From assembly GCA_024516035.1 (NCBI GenBank), contig CM044957.1, positions 434,001-498,000 on the forward strand: a stretch of DNA of 64,000 nt. The letters are read 5' to 3'. Shown here piece after piece: positions 10,440 through 22,055 of this stretch. Each line of letters starts with the position of its first letter. Within the stretch, counting starts at the first letter, position 1. The position numbers and the translations under genes were made by a program. Under the pieces are notes generated by a model. It did no database searches, was not told the origin of the DNA, and saw nothing but the letters and a program-made list of their open reading frames with translations. The DNA is from Bactericera cockerelli (Eukaryota > Arthropoda > Insecta > Hemiptera > Triozidae).

Positions 10440-13400
10440 ATCTAAAAGTGCAAATGAAGAAGGAAGAAGAGGGGAGGAAAATGGAGCGTAGTGGAGTGTA
10501 AGGTAGTAGAGTGGAGGTTATTGGAGAGGAGAGAAGTGGAGTGAAAGGTAATGGAGGAGAGGGTATTGGAGAGGAGGATAGTGGAGTTTAAAGTAATAAA
10601 GGAGAGGGTAGTGGAGTGGAGGATAATGGAGGAGAGAGTAGGTGAGTGGAGGTTATTGGAGAGGAGAGAAGTGGAGTGTAAGGTAATGGAGGAGAGGGTC
10701 TTGGAGAGGAGGATAGTGGAGTTTAAGGTAATGGAGGAGAGGGTATTGGAGAGGAGGATAGTGGAGTTTAAGTTAATGGAGGAAAGTGTAGTGGAGAGGA
10801 GGATAGTGGAGTGTAAGGTAATGGAGGGGAGGGTAGTGGAGAGGAGGATAGTGGAGTGTAAGGTAATGGAGGAAAGGGTATTGGAGAGGAGGGTAGTGGA
10901 ATGGAGGGTAATGGAGGAGAGGGTCATGAAGTGGAGGGTAGTGGAGAGGAGGATAGTGGAGTGGAGGCTAATGGAGGAGAGGGTAGTGGAGAGGAGGATA
11001 GTGGAGTGTAAGGTAATGGAGGAAAGGGTATTGGAGAGGAGGATAGTGGAGTGTAAGGTAATGGAGGAAAGGATATTGGAGAGGAGGATAGTGGAGTGTA
11101 AGGTAATGGAGGGGAGGGTAGTGGAGAGGAGGATAGTGGAGTTTAAAGTAATGGAGGAGAGGGTAGTGGAGTGGAGGATAATGGAGGAGAGGGTAGGTGA
11201 GTGGAGGTTATTGGAGAGGAGAGAAGTGGAGTGTAAGGTAATGGAGGAGAGGGTCTTGGAGAGGAGGATAGTGGAGTTTAAGGTAATGGAGGAAAGGGTA
11301 TTGGAGAGGAGGATAGTGGAGTTTAAGTTAATGGAGGAAAGGGTAGTGGAGAGGAGGATAGTGGAGTGTAAGGTAATGGAGGGGAGGGTAGTGGAGAGGA
11401 GGATAGTGGAGTGTAAGGTAATGGAGGAAAGGGTATTGGAGAGGAGGGTATTGGAATGGAGGGTAATGGAGGAGAGGGTCATGAAGTGGAGGGTAGTGGA
11501 GAGGAGGATAGTGGAGTGGACGCTAATGGAGGAGAGGGTAGTGGAGAGGAGGATAGTGGAGGAGAGGGTAGTGGAGTGGAGGATAATGGAGGAGAGGGTA
11601 GGTGAGTGGAGGGTAGTGGAGTGGAGGGTAATGGAGAAGAGGGTAGTGGAGTGGAGGGTAATGGAGAAGAGGGTTGTGGAGTGGGGGGTACTGGAGGAGA
11701 GGGTTGTGGAGTGGGGGGTACTGGAGGAGAGGGTTGTAGAGTGGGGGGTACTGGAGGCGAGGGTAGTGGAGTGGAGGGACTGGAGGGTAGTGGAGAGGAG
11801 GGTAGTGGAGTGGAGGGTAGTGGAGTGGAGGTTATTGGAGAAGAGAGAAGTGGAGTGTAAGGTAATGGAGGAGAGGGTATTGGAGAGGAGGATAGTGGAG
11901 TGTAAGGTAATGGAGGAAAGGGTATTGGAGAGAGGATAGTGGAGTGTAAGGTAATGGAGGGGAGGGTAGTGGAGAGGAGGATAGTGGAGTTTAAAGTAAT
12001 GGAGGAGAGGGTAGTGGAGTGGAGGATAGTGGAGGAGAGGGTAGGTGAGTGGAGGTTATTGGAGAGGAGAGAAGTGGAGTGTAAGGTAATGGAGGAGAGG
12101 GTCTTGGAGAGGAGGATAGTGGAGTGTAAGGTAATGGAGGGGAGGGTAGTGGAGAGAAGGATAGTGGAGTTTAAAGTAATGGAGGAGAGGGTAGTGGAGT
12201 GGAGGATAATGGAGGAGCGGGTAGGTGAGTGGAGGTTATTGGAGAGGAGAGAAGTGGAGTGTAAGATAATGGAGGAAAGGGTATTGGAGAGGAGGGTAGT
12301 GGAATAGAGGGTAATGGAGGAGAGGGTCATGAAGTGGAGGGTAGTGGAGTGGAGGCTAATGGAGGAGAGGGTAGTGGAGAGGAGGGTAGTGGAGGAGAGG
12401 GTAGTGGAGTGTAAGGTAATGGAGGAGAGGGTATTGGAGTGTAAGGTAATGGAGGAGAAGGTAGTGGAGGAGAGGATAGTGGAGGGGAGGGTAGTGGAGA
12501 GAAGGATAGTGGAGTTTAAAGTAATGGAGGAGAGGGTAGTGGAGTGGAGGATAATGGAGGAGAGGGTAGGTGAGTGGAGGTTATTGGAGAGGAGAGAAGT
12601 GGAGTGTAAGGTAATGGAGGAGAAGGTAGTGGAGGAGAGGATAGTGGAGGGGAGGGTAGTGGAGAGAAGGATAGTGGAGTTTAAAGTAATGGAGGAGAGG
12701 GTAGTGGAGTGGAGGATAATGGAGGAGAGAGTAGGTGAGTGGAGGTTATTGGAGAGGAGAGAAGTGGAGTGTAAGGTAATGGAGGAGAGGGTCTTGGAGA
12801 GGAGGATAGTGGAGTTTAAGGTAATGGAGGAGAGGGTATTGGAGAGGAGGATAGTGGAGTTTAAGTTAATGGAGGAAAGGGTAGTGGAGAGGAGGATAGT
12901 GGAGTGTAAGGTAATGGAGGGGAGGGTAGTGGAGAGGAGGATAGTGGAGTTTAAGGTAATGGAGGAGAGGGTATTGGAGAGGAGTATAGTGGAGTTTAAG
13001 TTAATGGAGGAAAGGGTAGTGGAGAGGAGGATAGTGGAGTGTAAGGTAATGGAGGGGAGGGTAGTGGAGAGGAGGATAGTGGAGTGTAAGGTAATGGAGG
13101 AAAGGGTATTGGAGAGGAGGGTAGTGGAATAGAGGGTAATGGAGGAGAGGGTCATGAAGTGGAGAGTAGTGGAGAGGAGGATAGTGGAGTGGAGGCTAAT
13201 GGAGGAGAGGGTAGTGGAGAGGAGGGTAGTGGAGGAGAGGGTAGTGGAGTGGAGGATAATGGAGGAGAGGGTAGTGGAGTGGGGGGTACTGGAGGAGAGG
13301 GTAGTGGAGGAGAGGGTATTGGAGTGGAGGGTAATGGAGGAGAGGGTAGTGGAGTGGAGGGTAGTGGAGGAGAGGGTAGTGGAGTGGAAGGTAATGGAGT

Positions 13401-13560
13401 AGAGGGTAGTGGAGTGGAAGCTAATGGAGGAGAAGGAAATAGAGGGGAGGGTAATAGAGGAGGAGGGAATGTAGGGGAACGTAGTGGGGGACAGGGTAAT
13501 GGAGGAGAGGGTAATAAACGAGGGAGTAATATAGCGGGGGGGGGGGTAATACAGGAGAAA
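10440..13560. repeat. 3.1-kb purine-rich minisatellite
   Basis: The plus strand is almost pure purine plus T. It is built from variants of GTGGAGAGGAGGATA, GTGGAGTGTAAGGTA and ATGGAGGAGAGGGTA, a ~15-nt repeat nested in larger blocks of ~50-100 bp that themselves recur. Codon-like periodicity leaves long frames open on both strands (10442-11482 minus, 10551-11939 plus, 11479-13155 minus and others). Those frames are by-products of the repeat. The right end (13560-13690) decays into AGAAGG-rich sequence. Confidence 0.95.
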
Positions 13561-13704
13561 AAAAAGAGGAGAAATTAATGGAGGGGAGATTAATGAAGAG
13601 GAAGGAAGAATCTAGAGGTAGGGAAGTTGGAGAGGAGGATAATTTAGAGGTAGGGAAATTGGAGGGGCAGAGAAAGAAGGAGAAGATGAAGAAATTTATA
13701 AGAA

Positions 13705-13975
13705 GACTAGCCGTTTGCCCGTGCTTTGCAACGGGACTAAATTTCAAATTTACTAAGGCATGGCCGTACTGCTGGACAGCAATGCCTTTTTGAACTTTTT
13801 ATAATTTTTCTGGACAAAGCGATAATGGTTTTGGGGGGGTCAATTCTGAGACATTTTTCGCTATCTCTTACCGTTTTGGCTAAACAACTCCGGACAAACA
13901 AACAAACAAACAAACAAACAAACATAGGTAGGTAGGTAGGTAGTCCTTTTTTCTGCTTTATATATAGAGATGCCG
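13705..13975 (+). repeat. Unclassified interspersed repeat with (ACAA)n and (GTAG)n tail
   Basis: Starts ACTAGCCGTTTGCCCGTGC and runs into a (ACAA)n tract (13893-13925), a (TAGG)n tract (13926-13942) and TTTATATATAGA. A second repeat with a similar start (ACTAGCGGGCTGTCGCCCGC) and a TTTATATATTAAGATT end lies at 40150-40400. The class cannot be assigned from sequence alone. Confidence 0.55.
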
Positions 13976-14397
13976 GTAAGAGAGAAAAAATAAGAATATT
14001 TAAACGGTTGAGTTTATTTTATTTCCTCTCAGATTTCAACAGGAGTTTATACATCCTGAGATTTCCTTTGTACAACAGCCGTGTTTCCACATCAGCGCTT
14101 AGGGCCGAATATTATACAACTGTATTAAATTTCAGATAAGCTAGACTCTGTTACTTAAGTCAAGCCATTCAAGACTAAATTAAAAAAAAAAAAACAGGAA
14201 TTTAATCGTGCGATGTGATTGGTTGAAACTCCGACTTGAGGGCGTGTCTTGCTTAGCTTAACTTATCATTTGTAAGCTTTTTAAACCTCAGTTGTGTGAA
14301 TACATTAGTAGAGGATTTTTTATTTAGGGCTATTTCATTTAGTGGAATACACTGTCAGTTATAACTTTCTGGAAGCTTGTCAAATATAATAATAATA
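13976..14397. other. No gene recognised
   Basis: AT-rich. No supported feature. Confidence 0.3.
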
Positions 14398-14577
14398 ACA
14401 GACGAGGGCAATGCTCAAAGAATTTTCTACCACCTAACCGTCAGAGTCTTATTATGTGATCACAAACTCAAATTAATAAGAAAAAATTCATGCACTGGGT
14501 AGGATTCGAACCAACGGATCCCTACGCTACCTGGATTACCAGACTGGCGCGTTAACCACTTGACTACCAGTGCACGT
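14398..14577 (-). repeat. tRNA-derived SINE, family E
   Basis: The minus strand reads a tRNA-like head, CAAGTGGTTAACGCGCCAG ... GGTTCGAATCCTACC, then the body TTAATTTGAGTTTGTGATCAC and TAAGACTCTGACGGTTAGG. Other copies: 14870-14975 (-), 35612-35825 (+), 42935-43040 (-). Confidence 0.75.
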
Positions 14578-14869
14578 CAATCGCACGTAAATGCACAACA
14601 TTACCCACCACAATAACCCCGCGTGTTCTCTCTACCTGCATAATATAGTTACAATATTGTTCTCACATCAAAAAGTTTTCTCTATCAGGCGACAAGGTGA
14701 CGTATTGCTTCCGGGAAACTCGTGTACACCTATTTCCATCCCTGGGACAAACTTTGAAAGCTATCGACTTTGAAAGTTCTTTGTTTAGATTCTGGACTCG
14801 ACATCGCTTTGATGGTTCTCATTATGATATATACCTGGACTTAATAATAATAATACTAATAATAACAGT

Positions 14870-14975
14870 CTTCTATGGAAGGTATCCACCAGACCACATT
14901 ATTTTCTACCACCTAACCCTCAGAGTCTTTTTATTATGTGGTCACAAACTCACTACTTGACTACCAGTGCACATC
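14870..14975 (-). repeat. SINE family E fragment
   Basis: 3' body of family E joined to the ACTGGTAGTCAAGTAG head with the middle missing. Confidence 0.55.
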
Positions 14976-14987
14976 AAGGACTTAAGT

Positions 14988-15123
14988 ATTAAGGCGAAAT
15001 TAATAGACAAAATCGATTACTTAAGTTATTGCTGAGCATCAGTTTTCCCTATCTAAGATAGTAAACTATCCGAGACTTAGCGCCATAGAAGTGTCACAAA
15101 AACGTTTATTAATTTCGCCCTTA
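14988..15123 (+). mobile_element. 130-bp MITE copy 1
   Basis: Terminal inverted repeats of about 18 bp (AGGCGAAATTAATAGAC and GTTTATTAATTTCGCC). The interior carries CGGTTTTCCC-like and CGCAATCCGTGACTTAGCGCC-like segments of the family. Confidence 0.75.
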
Positions 15124-16199
15124 GTATTATGGGTAACTCGATACAAAATCGGCCGTCGAAAATCTGTAATTATCGCTATTTGCCACGGAGAACCCGCTGT
15201 ATATCTCCGGAGGCACCTATCTCTTAGTTCAATGTTGTCTTTGGAACAACAGCCATCCTGTTGTTACATGGAGGTTAGGCTTTGGGTTAACTCCACAATC
15301 CTGTAAAAAGAAATCTTGTTCCGGGAACCATAAACCATAGTTTCAATGTGCATTACATCAAGTACTAAGGCAAAGGAAAAGCGTTGTGACATGTGTTGCG
15401 CAGCAGGGGGAGGTTATTTGAGTAGCTGTTTTGTGAAATTCCAGTGAATAGTGGTTAAATTCCAAGTTTTAAATGTTGGTAAGTTGAAAGCGATATAATT
15501 TTTGTTTTGTTTTTCTTTTATTTATTTTGTTAATGTCTCAAAGCCAAAAAAGGAGAAACCATTAACCATTAGAAATAATAATTATCTCTTCCGCTCATTA
15601 GAAACCTCTCTCAACCTAGGTTGGACCGGAAATAGTTCGTATCACAAGGATTCGAACCTGAGGTCCCCCTCCTCAAAAACTCTTACGAAGACTTTTGTAA
15701 TAAACTTGTCATCGAAGTTCCCCAAGTTTAATATCTATGTAATGTACTATTTTCTAACAGCAGCATAGAATTTTCGTTTTTTGCCTTTTATCCCCAAGAG
15801 AAAAAAAGTTGTATGAAAAAAAAAAAAACGAGAAAAAAGATGTGATTTTAGAAACAAAGGTTTGAAAACACCCTTCTCAGCCAGTCAGTTTCTCTTTTCC
15901 TATTTAACAATCACTTCCCAGCCATGCCTTGACCTGTATAATCATGCTAGCCTCATTGTTTTCGGTTCCTTTGAACAAAACATGCAAATTTTCATTAAAT
16001 CATTTTGGATTGCTTCCAGACGAAGAGAAAAATATTGTTAAAATTTTGCGAAACTTTTGTTCAGTTCGGTGGATTAGGGGAAACTTTGCCTGTTTTTTAC
16101 AGCGTATGTTACCCAATGTCATACGGGGTGAAACAGATTTTTTTCAACATTTTTTTTTGGCTCATGTTGACTGTCCTATTCCGCATGTTTCATTTAGAT
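15124..16199. other. No gene recognised; possible decayed SINE
   Basis: GGATTCGAACCTGAGGTCC near 15651 looks like a reversed tRNA B box, so a decayed minus-strand SINE may lie near 15590-15700. Otherwise no supported feature. Confidence 0.3.
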
Positions 16200-16428
16200 A
16201 GCCAGCGTCGATGGCGCGTGGAATGCACCGGTTGTTCGTAGGAACACCGAAGAAAAGCAACGTCCAGCGAGGTGAAGACTTGGTGATGCTGGCATTCCGG
16301 CCCAACCCAGGCTAGGTGAAGTTAATTTTAGTAGCTGGTTTGTGAGTTTCCTGCGAATGGAGGGTAATCTCTTGTGATATGTTCATTCATTTGAAAGTGA
16401 CGTTAAGCCCAAATTACAAAAAGAAAAA
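16200..16428 (+). repeat. 5S-headed SINE (family B)
   Basis: GCCAGCGTCGATGGCGCG start, AAGCAACGTCCAGCGAGG, then GATGCTGGCATTCCGGCCC, TTTCCTGCGAATGGAGGG and an A-rich tail. Confidence 0.75.
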
Positions 16429-17529
16429 AATAATCATTTCTATATTTTTATGTAGAAAGTACAAAAAGATCAACGGTTGTCCAGAACAAATTAATCTTTT
16501 TCTTATTTTACTTTGCCTTTTCTCAAACTTAATTGGGTTTGGCATTGGTCAACTTCTTCACAATGGATAAGGTGGTTTGGTTCTGTGATATCCGACTTTC
16601 ATATCCACCTAAATTTTTTTATTAAATATGATAAAAGTTGTGTTATTCGTGTTAATTACTTTCGTGAAGTCAACTCAGTGAGATCAGGGCCCTCTTTTCT
16701 CGAGCTGTAAACCGAGAGAAAAGAGACAAGCACAATATTGTTGTCTACTTTTCTGTGCAAATGAAGATGTATTTTGTTAATTTATTCAGGTACTAAGATA
16801 AGGCAATTGGATTGCGAAGAAAAAAAATGTAAAATATGGGACAGTATGGGACACCCTGTTTGCAGTTGCACACAGCTTACAGCATCTGATATTATACCTC
16901 GGGTTTAATGAAAATGTTCTCAAGCTAAAATGGATAACTCGGATGAAGTTATGGCCGTTGGGAGTTTCGACTTCGGAAATCTGAATAATGAAGCTCATAA
17001 TACTTTTGTTGAATTTTGGCTCCGAAATCCTGATGACTGAAAACATGAGGATCGTGTTACCTTGTGTTAGCACTGCGGGCTACACGCCTGCATAGAATTA
17101 CACTGTGGAATGAACAACTAATTACCTATTATATTATTAAGTTGAGGTTGTGGATGGTTTTCATTCATACATGGCAAGTTTTAGAGGTTTTGTGATTAAA
17201 TCACCCGGGTAATATAATAAACCACTGTCTGACAGAACCTTATACACAAATAGATCATAGGAATTATATCTAGTTTAGTTTCTAAGATCAGTTAAAACGT
17301 GGTTTTTCGTCCGTAAGCTAGTGTCTCCATTGGAATTAAGGAAACTCCTTATATTATTTATTTATATATGTAAATAAAAAACCCATATTTATTTATACTG
17401 TGTCAGATGTGGCTACTCGTTATAGAGCAGTTGGTTAAATAAAATTAATTTTTCCTCTCTATTCCTACACTTTATTTTTTACTTTCCTTATTTTAATACA
17501 AAATAATTAACATTAATAGTATTTTAATA
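16429..17529. other. No gene recognised
   Basis: AT-rich sequence. The 95-codon minus-strand frame at 16786-17073 shows no domain. Confidence 0.3.
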
Positions 17530-17885
17530 TATCAGCCTCCGTGGCGTAATGGTTGTGACTACTGCCCGTAGTCCAGAGTTCCCGAGTTCAACTCCCGGCT
17601 GGGGCAGACTTTTCGAAGAAAATTCTGCTCCATCCAAATACGTGAGGCTGGCATTTCCGGCCCTACCCAGGCTGGGTGAGGTTAATGTGGGTAGCTGGTA
17701 CGATTCCCAGCGAATGGAGGGTAAAACCCCCGTCCTAACCCAGGACGTTAAATCAAATAGAATCGTTGGCGTTAGGATGGGCATCCAGCCGTAAAAAAAA
17801 TGTGCCAAAACCAATCAACCTCAACCATGAGGTTAAACAACGTCGACCCTGCTTGCGCGGGATAAGACAGAGTAAAAGAAGAAGA
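17530..17885 (+). repeat. tRNA-headed SINE, family C (full length)
   Basis: The head has an A-box-like GTGGCGTAATGGTTG and B-box-like GAGTTCAACTCCC. The body core is CCCTACCCAGGCTGGGTGAG, GGGTAGCTGGTACGATTCCC, GCGAATGGAGGGTAAAACCC. This is the same core as in the 5S-headed family B. The 3' part has GATGGGCATCCAGCCGTAAA and GGGATAAGACAGAGTAAAAG. Full minus-strand copy at 21451-21803; another at 62813-63065. Confidence 0.85.
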
Positions 17886-18071
17886 ATAATAGTAATTTAA
17901 TATTAAAAAACAACTTAAAAATAAATATAAAAAAATACAAAGAAAGATAGATGAACAAAAGAAAACATTACCTACATTCTTCATATTATAAGATACAAAG
18001 AGTTCCAGAAATCATCAGAGTAGGTATTACAAGGTCCAGATAGGTATGTAGGTACCTAACTGAAGAAGATC

Positions 18072-18207
18072 TGAGGTGAAATTAATAGACAATTTTGTAA
18101 TACCTCTGTGTCACTAAGTCTCGGATTGCGTACTCTAATAGATGGGGAAAACCGATGCTAAGCAATTACTTAAGTTGTTGATTTTCTCTATTAATTTTGC
18201 CCTCATA
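18072..18207 (-). mobile_element. 130-bp MITE copy 2
   Basis: Terminal AGGTGAAATTAATAGAC and CTATTAATTTTGCCCT, with GTAATACCTCTGTGTCACTAAG inside in opposite orientation to copy 1. Confidence 0.75.
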
Positions 18208-18492
18208 TTCATTGGAGTTACCTTCAGTACCTACCTATTTTACGTAATCCATGCTGAATAATTTATATTTTCATTTCTCAATGCCTGAAGAACTCATCAA
18301 AGATGATCATTATTTCCTTTATTCCTTTTCTAAATACAGGGTGACTCCCCAAATAAAACTAGATAAACCTTATCTAGCGACAGTGAAGTTGCAATTTTTT
18401 GCTACAGAGAGAATATTGGATTTCTCCATTAAGAACTGTATGCGAAAACTAAACTTGTTTCACAGAGGCATTACGAGAAAAAAAATCACTCC
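18208..18492. other. No gene recognised
   Basis: A 95-codon frame (18251-18538) overlaps the next MITE and has no domain. It is not supported as a gene. Confidence 0.3.
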
Positions 18493-18622
18493 AGGGGCGA
18501 AAATAATAGACAAACTCTATATCACAAGTCACTGCTAAGAGTCGGTTTTCCCTATCTTACACAGTACGCAATCCGTGACTTAGCGCCACAGAGGTAAAAC
18601 GTCTATGAATTCCGCCCTATAA
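18493..18622 (+). mobile_element. 130-bp MITE copy 3
   Basis: GGGGCGAAAATAATAGAC at one end, CTATGAATTCCGCCCT at the other. Family interior present. Pairs with copy 4 in opposite orientation 84 bp away. Confidence 0.8.
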
Positions 18623-18705
18623 TCTCGCAATGCTAGCTGGTAACAGTTACCTCACAGATATATGAACAGACGAAGGTCGGTAATGATCTGTGCAGGGATT
18701 TGGCT

Positions 18706-18841
18706 AAGGGCGCGGAATTAATAGACGTTTTTGTAATACCTCTGTGGCGCTAAGTCACGGATTGCGTACTGTGTAAGATAGGGAAAACCGACGCTTAGCA
18801 ATGACTTGGGATCTAGAATTTGTCTATTAATTTCGCCCTAA
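18706..18841 (-). mobile_element. 130-bp MITE copy 4
   Basis: AAGGGCGCGGAATTAATAGAC start and GTCTATTAATTTCGCCCT end. Interior in minus orientation. Followed by a T run and 270 bp with no recognised feature. Confidence 0.8.
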
Positions 18842-19111
18842 ATCTTTTTTTTTTTTTTTTTGGCTTTCTTTAAAGTGGCAGGGTTCTCACATGTGAGCTC
18901 TTCCACTCAACCACTGAGCTCTTTCACTCCACTGCAGTAGGTATTTTTCTTTTGAATAAAGAAAAATACCTACTGCAACTTCAACTTATAATATATGATA
19001 GTTCGGTACGTGCTGAACCTTCCCTTAAAATATTTGCATCTGTTTCTGGGACACACGTTTGAGGTTTTTTATATTACCCTGTAAGAATAAATCACCTTTT
19101 AGACATTTCTT

Positions 19112-19232
19112 TTTTCATTTTAAGATGAGTGCTTCACAGCCTTTTCTATCGTAGCCATGAAACAGAAGCTACTGTAGACGTTTGAGGTATGTGTTGTAAC
19201 TTGCCCATCCCGTAGTATGCCTCCCCTCTGAT
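19112..19232 (-). repeat. SINE family A, 3' part
   Basis: Plus strand reads AAGATGAGTGCTTCACAGCC and then GCCCATCCCGTAGTATGCC, the reverse of the family A body. Confidence 0.7.
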
Positions 19233-19248
19233 TATTATTATTATACAA

Positions 19249-19780
19249 CACTTTATTAGATATAAATGGACATTGTACATACAAATAATTATTTTAACAA
19301 TGAAAAAATGGAAACAATTCATACAATAAAAATGAAAAAGAATAGAAAATATATAAAAACATATGTCCTAACTAAAGGGCGGGGTTATTCCTTATGGCAA
19401 TCTCTTCCACCCAACCCTGATGGGGCGAGAAGACGCCCATTATTCTACACCCTGTATATCTAACACCCGTGAGGCATTGGATTTGATAATGACGCTGAGA
19501 AACTAGACAAAAGCCACCAATGACTCTTTCATATTTAATTGATAGCCAGGAGTTTGGATCCACGCCAGGATTTCTTTCTCAGGGTTTTCTAATTAGTCTG
19601 GCGGGAGGACTCCTCGCCTCGCTTTCAGGAAGGGATTTCTGTTTGCTGTAGGAAATGGCGTTACGGTATTGACACAGCGGAGTCTCGTGAACATTAGCCT
19701 TGGGAGTGGAATGCGCTGAATCGTCGGCTCAGCCGATTTTTCTCCTACCCGTGCCCACTGCTAAGGCAAAAAAAACAATA
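19249..19780 (-). mobile_element. LINE 3' end, 5'-truncated
   Basis: Plus strand 19249-19415 has an A/T-rich stretch ending CTTATGGCAATCTCTTCCACC. 63315-63482 carries a homologous segment ending TTTTGGCAATCTCTTCCACT. This resembles the reversed 3' end of insect non-LTR elements. 19416-19780 looks like older repeat sequence linked to it. Class not resolved. Confidence 0.45.
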
Positions 19781-19976
19781 AAAAAGACTTGGGAGCATTG
19801 ATATTGAGATCTATTGTTATGATAATAATAATAATGGGAGTCGACGAGTTCCTCCCCACAGACCTTTTTTTAACAGAGTTCCTCCCCGGAGTCCCCGGTC
19901 ATGGTTTTGACCGTACCACCTTGGTCCCCGTTGAGTGCCTCCCCGATTTTGACTTGCTCCCCGTTTACCAGATATA

Positions 19977-20884
19977 CGAGGTTTGGCTATTAAGTTCGTA
20001 GACGCGAGCCGCTACGCAAAAGCTGTCCATGCTAGGAAGATATGATGAACATGTTTAGAAAGCTTCAAGTCTTGTGTTTTGATTGATAGCTGTCACATGC
20101 CTGTACTGTAATTAGTTCTGTTGTAATAGCCCGACGCGCAAGACACCTTTTTTAATTTTGCCGGAATTATGATTGATACAAACGTTGAACAACGAGTGAT
20201 TATTGAATTTTACGTAAAACTTTCTGGTAAAACTTTTTCTTTGTTAAAGACAGTGTACCAGGAGTCATGTTTGAAAAGATCAACGCTTTATAAGTGGTTT
20301 AAACGGTTTCAAGGTGGTCAGGAAGACGTTGAGGACGATCCACGTCCTGGTCGCCCCCAAACCTCAAAAACTGACGAAAACATTGAAAAAATTGGTGTTA
20401 TGACCGTAAATTAACTCTAGGACTAATGGCTGATACACTTAAAATTAATAGATAATGTGTGAGACAAATTTTGCACGAAAATTTCAACATGACAAAAGTT
20501 TGCGCAAAAATGGTGCCATGCGCCAGCCCACAGTGCCTTCTCCGTGAAGACGTTCCTATCCAAGTACAACATCCCAGTGTTGGAACACCCTCCTTAATCA
20601 CCCGACCTGGCCCCGTGCGACTTTTACTTATTGCCAAAAATCAAATCTACCCTGAAAAGTACCAGATTTGACAGCGTAAATGACGTTAAGAAAAATCCGG
20701 CAAAAGTCTTGAAAGGCCTCACACAAAATGACCTCCACCATTGTTTCGATCAATGTAAAATTTGCTTAGAACGTTGAAGGGATAGAGGAGGGGAGTACAT
20801 TGAAGGGGATAACTACTAAAGTTGGGTAAGTTAAACACACATCGTTTTATGGGAAGAATCTACGAATTTAATAGCCAAACCTCG
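19977..20884 (+). mobile_element. Mariner element, internally deleted (908 bp)
   Basis: Terminal inverted repeats CGAGGTTTGGCTATTAAGTT and AATTTAATAGCCAAACCTCG match over about 26 bp with one mismatch. TA target dinucleotides are at 19975-19976 and 20885-20886. It carries only the two ends of a transposase gene. Confidence 0.92.
20169..20790 (+). pseudogene. Mariner transposase, N- and C-terminal remnants
   Basis: 20169-20414 encodes the N-terminal helix-turn-helix region, with RSTLYKWFKRFQGG and the DDPRPGRP linker seen in mariner transposases. A second short stretch (about 20450-20530) continues the HTH domain. From about 20525 the sequence jumps to the C-terminal part (VLEHPP-like, then SPDLAPCDF-like in a shifted frame, and a final HCFDQCK-like segment near 20740). 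The central catalytic D,D34D region is missing, so no active transposase is made. The stop after 20414 and frame changes confirm decay. Confidence 0.88.
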
Positions 20885-21077
20885 TAAAAGAACAAGAACA
20901 TTTAGTGTACTTTAAAAAGATAAAAAAAAGATAAGGAGCTAGTTATCTGTGTTGTTATATCACAATTTTTAGTGGGTAGGATCGACATTACGAGATCTAA
21001 TGCTAATGCATCATATCTCCAACCAACCGTCATATTCCCTTTTCTATCTCGTAATGCCGTCACTGGTCGTTGCCACT

Positions 21078-21232
21078 CTACAATACTTCCCATTAAGGTG
21101 CTGGGTCAACGCGAGCGTACCAGAAGGTATCCCTTAAAATTAAGAATACAAAATTTTGTCAGCAAGAGTTATCGAATCCGGCACCTTCCGCATGGCAAGC
21201 GAGTGCTTAACCACTGAGCTATTCGCGCGCTT
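21078..21232 (-). repeat. SINE family A, 5' half
   Basis: Minus strand reads GAATAGCTCAGTGGTTAAGC (A box) and GCCGGATTCGATAACTC (B box). The 3' body is missing. Confidence 0.75.
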
Positions 21233-21249
21233 GATATTATTTTTCTGCA

Positions 21250-21450
21250 GTCATCAAGGCTGAATAGTGTAGCGCTCTAGAGTTGCACGTACGGTGTCCT
21301 GGGTTAGAATCCCGGCACAGTCGGAATTTTCTCGGCTCTGTACTTTTGATATTAGGTCATTAGGTCCAATCAACCCCTTTTGAGGAAAAAGAAGTAGCTA
21401 TTTTGATGTGAGCAGCGATCAGTGGCGGAATAAAGGGCATAATAAGATCT
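21250..21450 (+). repeat. tRNA-derived SINE related to family F
   Basis: The head has GCACGTACGGTGTCCTGGG and AGAATCCCGGCACAG. The body has TCGGCTCTGTACTTTTGATA and GTGAGCAGCGATCAGTGGCG. Confidence 0.65.
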
Positions 21451-21803
21451 TCTTCTTTTACTCTGTTTTATATGCCGCTTAAGCAGGGTCGACGTTGTTC
21501 AACCTCATGGTTGAGGTTGGTGGGTTTTGGCACATTTTTACGGCTGGATGCCCTTCCTAATGCCAACGATTCTATTTGATTCAACGTTCTGGATTAGGAC
21601 GGGGGTTTTACCCTCCATTCGCTGGGAATCCGGAATCGTACCAGCTACCCACATCAACCTCACCCAGCCTGGGTAGGGCTGGAAATGGTAGCCTCACATG
21701 TACGGAACAGAATTTTCTGTGTGAAAAATCTGCTCTGACCGGGGATCGAACTCAGGATCTCTGTACTACGGGCAGGAGTCACAACCGTTACGCCACGGAG
21801 GCT
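21451..21803 (-). repeat. tRNA-headed SINE, family C (full length)
   Basis: Reverse-strand copy of 17530-17885 over its whole length, from GAGGTTGGTGGGTTTTGGC and GGCTGGATGCCCTTCC to the head end CGTTACGCCACGGAGG. Inserted directly after a family F SINE. Confidence 0.88.
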
Positions 21804-21984
21804 ATAATAAGATATTAATGGATAAAGAAAAGTTACTATCCTATTATACATTTCTGCGAGCCTCACTAAAATTGTGATCTAACACCTCGGCCGAGGTGTG
21901 AAGAACTCCCTATACACAGAAGAGACATTTCCACTAACACAAAGAAAAATATTTATTTATTCTTATTTTCCTCGCAAATATTAT

Positions 21985-22055
21985 TTCCGATAAATTTCTA
22001 ATATTAGAAATCGGAATTAGGTATTTGTATTCGTTTTTGAAGTTAAAAAAAATTG
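21985..22055 (+). repeat. Repeat H, 5' end fragment
   Basis: TTCTAATATTAGAAATCGGA palindromic end followed by GTATTCGTTTTTG, as in the longer copies at 35288 and 40783. Confidence 0.6.

Noticed and set aside
10442..13402. Long ORFs on both strands (up to 558 codons) in the minisatellite
   Set aside because: Periodic sequence leaves several frames open at once; the proteins are simple repeats with no domain or promoter.
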